A stretch of DNA of 64,000 bases from Colletes latitarsis (Eukaryota > Arthropoda > Insecta > Hymenoptera > Colletidae): the NCBI RefSeq assembly GCF_051014445.1, contig NW_027488368.1:25642001-25706000 (forward strand), in the 5' to 3' direction. Positions 25,839 through 31,782 of this stretch are shown in pieces. A program made the translations under genes and the position numbers. The notes under the pieces are model-generated. The model had not been told where the DNA came from, ran no database searches, and saw only the letters and a list, made by a program, of their open reading frames with translations. How positions within the stretch are numbered: position 1 is the stretch's first letter; every line of letters starts with the position of its first letter.

Positions 25839-26221
25839 CCCTCAGGGGCTGCCAGCCTTTCAGCTGCAGTACGGGCTTAACGAACCCGGGGTACCCGAGT
25901 CATACACACACCGTAAGCCTCCTGTTGGTCGTCACAACGACCCATTCACAATTCCCTATTGGTTTTGTGAATGGTACGTGACGGCAGCAGGAACGGGGGT
26001 CTTGGCTTAACCGCCTGGGCCACGAGTATGGCGACTCTATAAAATCGCCCTCCAATCCTAAGCTATGGTGCGCGGCGATGGGATGCATGGTTGGGGGAGA
26101 AGGCCCAATCCCAAGCGACCACCTCCGGGGAACCTGCCGAACCCCCGGAGTATTAGGCTTACCCGGGTAAGGCGGCTCTGCCCGGGTGGACCTTTATTTC
26201 CGACCATCTCGTGGGATTTTT
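25839..26221 (+). promoter_or_regulatory. 5' UTR of the R1-like element
   Basis: 383 bp between the left junction and the first in-frame ATG of ORF1. It holds short inverted repeats: ccattcacaa at 25942-25951 with its complement at 25965-25974, ctccgggg at 26123-26130 with its complement at 26143-26150, and the 14-bp palindrome cttacccgggtaag at 26158-26171. A TATA-like string (tataaaa) lies at 26038-26044, but nothing shows it is used. Non-LTR elements usually carry an internal promoter here, so this region is the expected place for one. Confidence 0.7.
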
Positions 26222-28099
26222 ATGGACACAGAAAATAAAATGGGGATGGGGCGGGTTTTGTCGGTTGGGGAGGACGGTGACGGGGTTGGGGTTAGGGCGG
26301 TGGCGCTCGCGCCCCACTCAGCGCCAGGTCCGGCTTCGTGGAGGGTGGAGGAGGACGACGAGACGGCGTCGGTCTCGTCCTTCTCCTCCAGCACGAGCCA
26401 CATAGGCTCTAAGAGGAAGAGGACGGGGCAGGCCGTCGTCGAGGTGGGCGGGGCGATGAGCCCGTCGGTGAGGCTGAGTTGCCTCAGGGACGAGGTGACC
26501 GAGGAGATATCGGAGAGGATCTCCTCGTCCCTGAGGCGGGTGGAGAAAGTCGCCGCTGCCTGCGCCTTTAAGGGGCAGAAAAGCGGTGGCGCGGAGGCCC
26601 TGAAGGCCGCGGCGGAGGAAATGAGGGAGGCGGCGCGGGAGCTCAGAGGGCGGAACGCCCGTCTGCAGCTCCTGTTGGAGGAGGAGCGACAGGGGAGGAG
26701 GAGGGCAGAGGCGCTGTGGAACAGCGCGGCCCTCCCTCCCATCCTCCCTCCTCCTCCACCGCCGCGTCCCTCGGCGGAGGTAAATAAGCGGAGTGCGGCG
26801 GCAGTGGTGCGGGGCACCGCGGGCCCCTCCACCCGCACTCCGCCCGTGAAGAAGTCCCCGTCCTCCTCAGAAGACGATCTTCTGAGGAGGATTGGGGACA
26901 TGATCGATGGCAAGCTGGCCGCCTTCCGGGAGGAGCTCCTCGCCGGAAGAGCGGTCAGCAGGAAGGCGGTGCCTCCCCGACCTGTTCCGGTACAGTCGGG
27001 GAAGGCAAAGAAGGGCGGAGTGAAGGCTCCGCCCAGCGTTGCGGCACCAGGGCCCCGGGTCGCGACCCCCAAGGGGGGTGGTGTACCCGTGGTCGCGGTG
27101 GTCGCGTCCTCCACGGCACCCTCCCAAGGGGGGGTGGCGTGGAGTGAGGTGGTGGGGCGGAAGGCGAAGCGGGCGGCGAGGAAGGCCTCGCAACCGCAGC
27201 CTTCGCCTCCGCCGCCGGCGGCCAAGGTAAAGGCCGCGAAAGTCGGGAAGGCTCGACCAGGTCGTCCCCCAAAAACGGCAGCGGTGACGCTGACCGTTGC
27301 GCAGGGGGGCGACCTGACCCTCGCGGAGGCGATGCGGCTCGCCAGGGAGAATATCTCCCTGGAAGAGCTGGGCATCGCCTCCGTGAGGGCGAAGAGGGCC
27401 GTGACCGGGGGTCTCTTGCTGGAGATCCCCGGTGCAGAAGGCGGCGCGAAGGCGAATCGTCTCGCCCAGAGGCTCCGGGAGCAGCTGGGCGAGCGAGGTG
27501 TCCGGGTCGCCCGGCCCACGAAGCGCACGGAGATGCGCGTTTGTGGGCTGGACGACTCGGTCAGCGCACAGGATGTGTCCCGTGCCCTTGCGAGGGCGGG
27601 GGACTGTCCTGTGGAGGACCTGCGGATCGGAGAGATCCGCAGGTCGCCCTCCGGCCTCGGGTCGGTGTGGGCCCGGTGCCCCCTCTCCGCCGCCCGTAAG
27701 GTGGCGGAATCCGGGAGGGTGTTGGTGGGGTGGGTTTCGGCGCGAGTGGAAATCCTCGCGCCGCGCCCGCTCCAGTGTCACCGCTGCCTCGAATTGGGGC
27801 ACGTGAGGCAGTGGTGCACCTCGCCGGTGGACCGCAGCGGTCAGTGTTACCGCTGCGGTGCCAAAGAGCACCGTGCGAGCCAGTGCTCGGCGGCCCCCCA
27901 CTGCCCGCTGTGTGCGGACATGGGGAGGCCAGCCGATCACAGGGTGGGGAGCAAGAAGTGCTCCCCCCCCTCCCGGAAGGAGAGGAAGAGGCGGGCTGCA
28001 CCGGCTCCGGTGCCGAGCGCGGTGGCATCGTCCTCCATGGAGGTGGACGGTGCTACGGGGACGGACGGCCGGGAGGAGGCTGGCGCGGCCATTAATTAA
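26222..28099 (+). CDS. ORF1, gag-like nucleic-acid-binding protein with zinc knuckles
   Basis: A 625-residue protein from the first in-frame ATG at 26222; the open frame extends further upstream, but only from a GTG. In R1-clade elements ORF1 binds element RNA and forms the RNP that carries it to the target. Visible segments: an acidic, Ser-rich N terminus with a basic stretch (GSKRKR, about 62-67); a helical, probably coiled-coil region rich in Ala, Glu and Arg (about 125-170); a Pro-rich run (about 171-183); a long basic linker; and three zinc motifs. The knuckles are C519-C522-H527-C532 and C542-C545-H550-C555 (both C-X2-C-X4-H-X4-C), followed by C561-C564-H573-C580 with wider spacing. The stop overlaps the ORF2 start. 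GC content is far higher than in the satellite, and no frameshift or internal stop is seen. Confidence 0.9.
   Translation: MDTENKMGMGRVLSVGEDGDGVGVRAVALAPHSAPGPASWRVEEDDETASVSSFSSSTSHIGSKRKRTGQAVVEVGGAMSPSVRLSCLRDEVTEEISERISSSLRRVEKVAAACAFKGQKSGGAEALKAAAEEMREAARELRGRNARLQLLLEEERQGRRRAEALWNSAALPPILPPPPPPRPSAEVNKRSAAAVVRGTAGPSTRTPPVKKSPSSSEDDLLRRIGDMIDGKLAAFREELLAGRAVSRKAVPPRPVPVQSGKAKKGGVKAPPSVAAPGPRVATPKGGGVPVVAVVASSTAPSQGGVAWSEVVGRKAKRAARKASQPQPSPPPPAAKVKAAKVGKARPGRPPKTAAVTLTVAQGGDLTLAEAMRLARENISLEELGIASVRAKRAVTGGLLLEIPGAEGGAKANRLAQRLREQLGERGVRVARPTKRTEMRVCGLDDSVSAQDVSRALARAGDCPVEDLRIGEIRRSPSGLGSVWARCPLSAARKVAESGRVLVGWVSARVEILAPRPLQCHRCLELGHVRQWCTSPVDRSGQCYRCGAKEHRASQCSAAPHCPLCADMGRPADHRVGSKKCSPPSRKERKRRAAPAPVPSAVASSSMEVDGATGTDGREEAGAAIN
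26481..26537 (+). other. 15-bp inverted repeat in ORF1
   Basis: Arms at 26481-26495 (gcctcagggacgagg) and 26523-26537 are perfect reverse complements separated by 27 nt. It lies entirely in coding sequence. It is one of a series of short-loop inverted repeats throughout the element. Confidence 0.9.
26854..26899 (+). other. Extended hairpin in ORF1 (14 + 6 bp)
   Basis: Arms at 26861-26874 (tcctcctcagaaga) and 26878-26891 are perfect complements with a 3-nt loop. After a 1/2-nt internal loop, gtcccc (26854-26859) pairs with ggggac (26894-26899). In total, 20 pairs lie within 46 nt of coding sequence. Confidence 0.9.
27617..27645 (+). other. 12-bp hairpin in ORF1
   Basis: gacctgcggatc (27617-27628) and gatccgcaggtc (27634-27645) are exact complements around a 5-nt loop. 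Another hairpin with perfect 11-bp arms lies downstream in the second zinc knuckle region (27831-27841 with 27849-27859, 7-nt loop). Confidence 0.9.
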
Positions 28100-28101
28100 T
28101 G
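28097..28101 (+). promoter_or_regulatory. TAATG stop/start overlap between ORF1 and ORF2
   Basis: The TAA of ORF1 (28097-28099) shares its last A with the ATG of ORF2 (28099-28101). The same UAAUG arrangement is known to support coupled translation of ORF2 in the R1-clade element SART1. A hairpin with 8-bp arms (28151-28158 and 28165-28172) lies about 50 nt downstream. That coupling operates here is inference. Confidence 0.75.
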
Positions 28102-31100
28102 CCGCCCCGCCTCCTCCTCCAGGCCAACCTCAACCACTGCCGCGCGGCACAGGACTTGATGTCCCAAGTCCTCGCGGAGTGGGGCGTTGGCCTGGCGGTC
28201 GCCGCTGAGCCGTACCGCGTCCCTGATCACCCTCATTGGGTGGGCGACGCGGACGGCTTGGTGGCGACGGTATGGGGAGGGGGCGACGGGTCCCCACCGT
28301 TCTCCTTGTTGGAGCGCGGTCGGGGATTCGTCGCCGTGGACTGGGGGGGAGTCGCTGTGGTGGGGTGCTACATTTCGCCCCGTAGCGGTCACGCTGCGTT
28401 CGAGCTGTACTTGGCCGAGGTCGCGGCATGCGTGCAGCGCTGCGCGGCCCGGCCGGTGCTGGTCCTGGGGGATTTTAATGCCAAGTCGGTGGCTTGGGGA
28501 TCCCCCAGGACCTCCGTTCGCGGCGGGATCCTGGGCGATTGGGCGGCGGGGCTCGACCTCCGGGTATTGAACCGGGGGTCGGAGCACACTTGCGTGCGGC
28601 GATATGGGGGGTCCATCGTGGATGTTGGATTCGCGACCCCCAACGCCGTGCGCATGGTGTCGGGTTGGCACGTGGTCGCGGGGGCAGAGACACTCTCCGA
28701 TCACCGGTACATCCGGATGGAGGTCTCTGCCGCCGCGAGTGCATCCCGACACGGCCGCCTGCGTGGCACCCCACCACGCCGCTGGGCGCTTCGGCGCCTG
28801 GACAAGGACGCCCTGATGGCAGCTGCCCTCGCTGCAACTTGGCCGCAGGGAGCGGCCGAGTTGCCGAGCATAGAGGAGGAGGTCGCCCGGCTCGGAGCAT
28901 TGGTCGCGGGTATTTGCGACGCGGCGATGCCTCGGGTCGGGCGGGCTTCTCCTCGCCGGGCGGTGTACTGGTGGTCGGACGCGATCGCGGAGTTGCGAGT
29001 CGCGACTGTCCGCGCCCGACGCCAGTACACCCGCGCGCGCCGTCGTCAACGTACAGGCGACGGCGTGGCGCGAGCGAGGGCAGCTGATGACCTGTATGGA
29101 GCATACCGCGTGGCGCGGGTTGCTCTGCAGGTCGCCATCAAACGGGCCAAGACTCAGGCATGGAAGGAGCTCCTCCAGACCCTTGATGACGATCCATGGG
29201 GGCGCCCATATAAGGTGGTGCTGAATAAGCTCCGCCCGTGGGCGCCCCCCGTCACCGAGGGTCTTGACCCCCGGCTGCTGGAGGACGTGGTCAATACACT
29301 CTTCCCAATTGGGGAGAGGGGACCGCGTCCTCCGGCGGCGGCGGCTGTCCCAGTGGAGTGGACGGCCGAGCTGGGGGTCACGCAGGAGGAGCTGGCAGCG
29401 GCCATCAGACGGCTCGGGGTTCGTAACACGGCCCCGGGTCCGGATGGTGTGCCCGGCCGGGTTTGGGTCTTGACCCAGGGCGTCCTTGGGGCCGACCTCA
29501 GGCGGTTGTTCGACCGCTGCCTGAGGGACGGGCGATTCCCCCCCAGTTGGAAGGTGGCGAGGATGGTCCTCCTCCGGAAGGAGGGTCGGCCCGCGGAGTC
29601 TCCCTCCGCATACCGGCCCATTTGTCTCCTCGACGAGGTGGGTAAGCTCTTCGAGCGTGTGATTGCTGCCCGCCTCGTCGAGCACCTGTCGCGGGGTGAT
29701 CCCGGTCTGGCCGACTGCCAGTTCGGTTTCCGGGGGGGGCGATCGACTATCGACGCGATACGTCGTGTGAGGGCCCTCTCGGAGGCGGCCGTCTCCCGGG
29801 GAGGGGTGGCATTGGCAATATCCTTGGATATTGCCAATGCCTTTAACACCCTCCCCTGGGAAGAGATAAGGAGGGGGCTCGAATATCATCGAGTCCCCCC
29901 TTGTCTCAGGGCGGTCGTCGGGGATTATCTCCGCGGCAGGTGGATCGAGTATCCGGGCCGGGATGGTGATATGCGGAGGGAGGTGTACTGCGGTGTTCCG
30001 CAGGGGTCGGTCCTCGGGCCACTCCTGTGGAACATCGCGTACGACTCGGTGTTGCGGGCCGGCCTCCCCGACGGCGTCAGCACGGTGTGTTATGCGGATG
30101 ACACACTGGTGCTGGCCGTCGGGGCGCACTGGGGGAGGGCCATGCGTCGCGCGGAGGAGGGGTCGCAACGCGTCGTCGACCGGATCAGGGGGATGGGGAT
30201 GACGGTGGCGGTCCATAAGACCGAGGTGATTGCGTTTCATTCACGGCGGCAGGATCCGCCACCCCCTCTGATCCGGGTGGGTGGGGCTGACATCGAGGTG
30301 AAGCCCCAGATCAGGTATCTGGGGCTGATCCTCGATAGCCACTGGCGTTTCGAGGAGCATTTCCGCTGCCTGGTCCCCCGGTTGGAAAGGATGGTTGCGG
30401 CTCTGGGCCGGATCCTGCCCAACCTGGGGGGCCCGGCGGGCCGAGTTCGTCGCCTCTATGTGGCAATGGTCCAGTCGGTGGCCCTATACGGGGCCCCCGT
30501 CTGGGCGGACGACCTGGCTGCCTCCCGGCGCAGCATGACTATGCTGCGTCGGGTGCAGAGGCGCATGGCGCTCAGGGTCGTCCGCGGGTATCGGACCATG
30601 TCACATGAGGCGGCGACGGTTCTAGCGGGGATGCCGCCCATGGACCTGCTCGCGCGGTCGCACGCGGTGATGTACCGGCACCGCGTCGACCGTCGCGCGG
30701 GGGTGGGGGCGGTCCCGGGCGGGCAGGAACCTGCTTGGGGCGATTTGAAGCGCCAGGCCCGGCAGTCCGTGTTGCTCGCGTGGCAGGAGCGGCTGGCTCT
30801 GCCAACCGCGGGGCACCGGACTGTCGGGGCTGTTCGGCCACTCCTGAAGGAGTGGCTGGACAGAGGCCATGGCAGCCTCACCTACCGGCTGGCACAGGTA
30901 TTTTCCGGGCATGGCAGCTTCGGAAGATACCTGTGCCGGATAGGGAAGGAGCCGACGGCGCGTTGCTGCCACTGCGACGCTGAGCAGGACACGGCGGATC
31001 ATACCCTGGAGGTATGCCCCGCTTGGGAGGGGGAGCGCCGTGTCCTGGTCGGCGTCGTCGGGCGGGATGTCTCGCTGCCGGGCGTGGTGCGCGCCATGCT

Positions 31101-31197
31101 CGGCAGCGAGGAGAAGTGGAGGGCCGTGGCCTCCTTCTGCGAGAACGTAATGTTGCAGAAGGAGGCCGCGGGGAGGGAGCGCGAGCTTCAGCGCTGA
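28099..31197 (+). CDS. ORF2, APE endonuclease and reverse transcriptase
   Basis: A 1032-residue enzyme that nicks target DNA and reverse transcribes element RNA at the nick (target-primed reverse transcription). The N-terminal APE domain (about 5-210) shows N10/N12 in LLLQANLNH, E37 in AAEPYR, D125 and N127 in GDFNA, and D201-H202 in LSDHR, so the expected catalytic positions are present. The RT domain (about 440-710) shows PGPDG (D449), AYRPICL, FGFRGGRST, D577 in SLDIANAF, GVPQGSVLGP (633-642) and YADD (665-668). A C-terminal motif C956-C959-H968-C973 follows GHGSFGRYL, a pattern typical of the clade. Length is normal for R1-clade ORF2. The stop codon lies inside a 32-bp palindrome. No disabling mutation was found, so activity is plausible. 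Confidence 0.95.
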   Translation: MPPRLLLQANLNHCRAAQDLMSQVLAEWGVGLAVAAEPYRVPDHPHWVGDADGLVATVWGGGDGSPPFSLLERGRGFVAVDWGGVAVVGCYISPRSGHAAFELYLAEVAACVQRCAARPVLVLGDFNAKSVAWGSPRTSVRGGILGDWAAGLDLRVLNRGSEHTCVRRYGGSIVDVGFATPNAVRMVSGWHVVAGAETLSDHRYIRMEVSAAASASRHGRLRGTPPRRWALRRLDKDALMAAALAATWPQGAAELPSIEEEVARLGALVAGICDAAMPRVGRASPRRAVYWWSDAIAELRVATVRARRQYTRARRRQRTGDGVARARAADDLYGAYRVARVALQVAIKRAKTQAWKELLQTLDDDPWGRPYKVVLNKLRPWAPPVTEGLDPRLLEDVVNTLFPIGERGPRPPAAAAVPVEWTAELGVTQEELAAAIRRLGVRNTAPGPDGVPGRVWVLTQGVLGADLRRLFDRCLRDGRFPPSWKVARMVLLRKEGRPAESPSAYRPICLLDEVGKLFERVIAARLVEHLSRGDPGLADCQFGFRGGRSTIDAIRRVRALSEAAVSRGGVALAISLDIANAFNTLPWEEIRRGLEYHRVPPCLRAVVGDYLRGRWIEYPGRDGDMRREVYCGVPQGSVLGPLLWNIAYDSVLRAGLPDGVSTVCYADDTLVLAVGAHWGRAMRRAEEGSQRVVDRIRGMGMTVAVHKTEVIAFHSRRQDPPPPLIRVGGADIEVKPQIRYLGLILDSHWRFEEHFRCLVPRLERMVAALGRILPNLGGPAGRVRRLYVAMVQSVALYGAPVWADDLAASRRSMTMLRRVQRRMALRVVRGYRTMSHEAATVLAGMPPMDLLARSHAVMYRHRVDRRAGVGAVPGGQEPAWGDLKRQARQSVLLAWQERLALPTAGHRTVGAVRPLLKEWLDRGHGSLTYRLAQVFSGHGSFGRYLCRIGKEPTARCCHCDAEQDTADHTLEVCPAWEGERRVLVGVVGRDVSLPGVVRAMLGSEEKWRAVASFCENVMLQKEAAGRERELQR
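29808..29841 (+). other. 16-bp inverted repeat over the RT catalytic motif A codons
   Basis: ggcattggcaatatcc (29808-29823) and its exact reverse complement (29826-29841) are separated by only 2 nt. The repeat encodes the region around the catalytic Asp577. Flanking G-rich and C-rich runs (ending at 29807 and starting near 29848) could lengthen the stem. Confidence 0.92.
30891..30937 (+). other. 17-bp hairpin in ORF2 (one G-U pair)
   Basis: 30891-30907 (ggcacaggtattttccg) pairs with 30921-30937 (cggaagatacctgtgcc), with one G-U and a 13-nt loop. It sits in the coding sequence just upstream of the C-terminal CCHC motif. Confidence 0.88.
30985..31047 (+). other. Two-tier hairpin over the ORF2 CCHC codons
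   Basis: An outer perfect 12-bp stem (30985-30996 with 31036-31047) encloses an inner 6-bp hairpin (catacc with ggtatg, 31000-31016). The whole lies in the codons of and after the C-X2-C-X8-H-X4-C motif. Confidence 0.85.
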
Positions 31198-31208
31198 AGC
31201 TCGCGCTC
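31177..31208 (+). other. Perfect 32-bp palindrome across the ORF2 stop codon
   Basis: 31177-31192 (gagcgcgagcttcagc) is followed with no spacer by its exact reverse complement (31193-31208). The TGA stop occupies 31195-31197, just right of the centre. It could form a hairpin in RNA at the end of ORF2 and the start of the 3' UTR. Confidence 0.95.
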
Positions 31209-31732
31209 GTGCGGTGGCCCGAGGTCGTCGCCCTCGTCCTGAGGGGACCCTCCTCCCGCCAGCGGCGCCGGGACGGACCGGTTGGGGGTAGGAGTGCCTC
31301 CCCCTACCGGTCCGACGCAAGGGGAGGCACCCTCGGCGGTCTGGTGCGGCCATGAACGCCCGGCCGCCGAGGGGTGGAAACGGGGTCGCGAGCGGTTGCG
31401 AGTTGGGGCTCGCAGCCGCCACTAAACGCGGCCCCGGGACGGATAGCGGCGGGATGGAGTGGCCCCGTCTCGCCGCTATGAGGCAGTGTGTCTACTGGGG
31501 GGACCGATTGTCCCCCCGGGGGATGGGCGCGAAAGCGCGGGCACGGGGAGGATACCGGAAGAATGCTTCGAGCGATTCCCGGTATCCTCCCAAAGCGTAC
31601 CGAAGGGTCACCGTGGGGTTTTTAGTGGGTAGGTCCCGCGCCTGTCGTTGTACGGGCGCGGGGAATCCCACACACCCCTCCCACCTCTCCCCAAGGAGGT
31701 GGGAGGGAGTCTTTCGAAGATTTTCCCCACGA

Positions 31733-31733
<1 letters not shown>
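31198..31733 (+). promoter_or_regulatory. Structured 3' UTR of the R1-like element
   Basis: 536 bp without a convincing coding region. After the stop-codon palindrome it contains at least five more hairpins: 31274-31282 with 31306-31314; 31331-31339 with 31364-31372; 31546-31558 with 31579-31591 (13 bp perfect); 31635-31642 with 31655-31662; and 31676-31687 with 31696-31707 (12 bp perfect). In well-studied non-LTR elements such as R2 and SART1, structured 3' UTR RNA is what the reverse transcriptase recognises, so a similar role is plausible. Confidence 0.8.

Positions 31734-31769
<36 letters not shown>
31734..31769 (+). other. Poly-A tail of the R1-like element (36 A)
   Basis: An uninterrupted run of 36 A between gac (ending 31733) and the right target duplication. 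It marks the 3' end of the inserted copy and the orientation of transcription. The last A may belong to the target site. Confidence 0.95.
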
Positions 31770-31772
<3 letters not shown>

Positions 31773-31782
31773 TTGTTGGCCA
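31769..31782 (+). other. Target-site duplication, right copy (R1-like element)
   Basis: Second copy of tacttgttggcca (with an ambiguous leading A), followed by gatccagggc, which completes the monomer interrupted at 25838. Confidence 0.93.

Larger units (their letters stand above)
25839..31769 (+). mobile_element. Full-length R1-clade non-LTR retrotransposon in the satellite
   Basis: A ~5.93-kb GC-rich element inserted into one monomer. In order it has a 5' UTR (25839-26221), ORF1, ORF2, a 3' UTR and a 36-base poly-A, with a 13-14 bp target duplication. Clade evidence: a gag-like ORF1 with zinc knuckles, an APE-type endonuclease at the ORF2 N terminus, RT motifs including YADD, a C-terminal C-X2-C-X8-H-X4-C motif and no RNase H segment seen. 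This layout is typical of R1-clade elements such as R1, TRAS and SART. Both ORFs are open, and the long poly-A and perfect flanking duplication suggest a recent insertion. Only one copy is present among ~297 monomers. Confidence 0.93.

Noticed and set aside
26038..26044. TATA box promoter in the 5' UTR of the R1-like element
   Set aside because: Only a short TATA-like string is present, with no other core-promoter element recognised. It is mentioned in the 5' UTR entry but not called as a feature.
26186..26221. ORF1 start at the upstream GTG (26186)
   Set aside because: Non-ATG starts are uncommon in such elements, and an in-frame ATG lies 36 bp downstream. The upstream part is treated as 5' UTR.
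26194..30240. Long antisense open frames under ORF1 and ORF2 (up to about 700 codons)
   Set aside because: They lie opposite recognised ORFs in very GC-rich DNA where antisense stops are rare. No motif of a known protein was seen in them.
31734..31769. Poly-A run as an independent microsatellite
   Set aside because: It sits exactly between the element's 3' UTR and the right target duplication, so it is the retrotransposition tail.
25839..31769. Satellite-specific insertion as an established fact
   Set aside because: One insertion cannot show target preference; it is kept as an open question.
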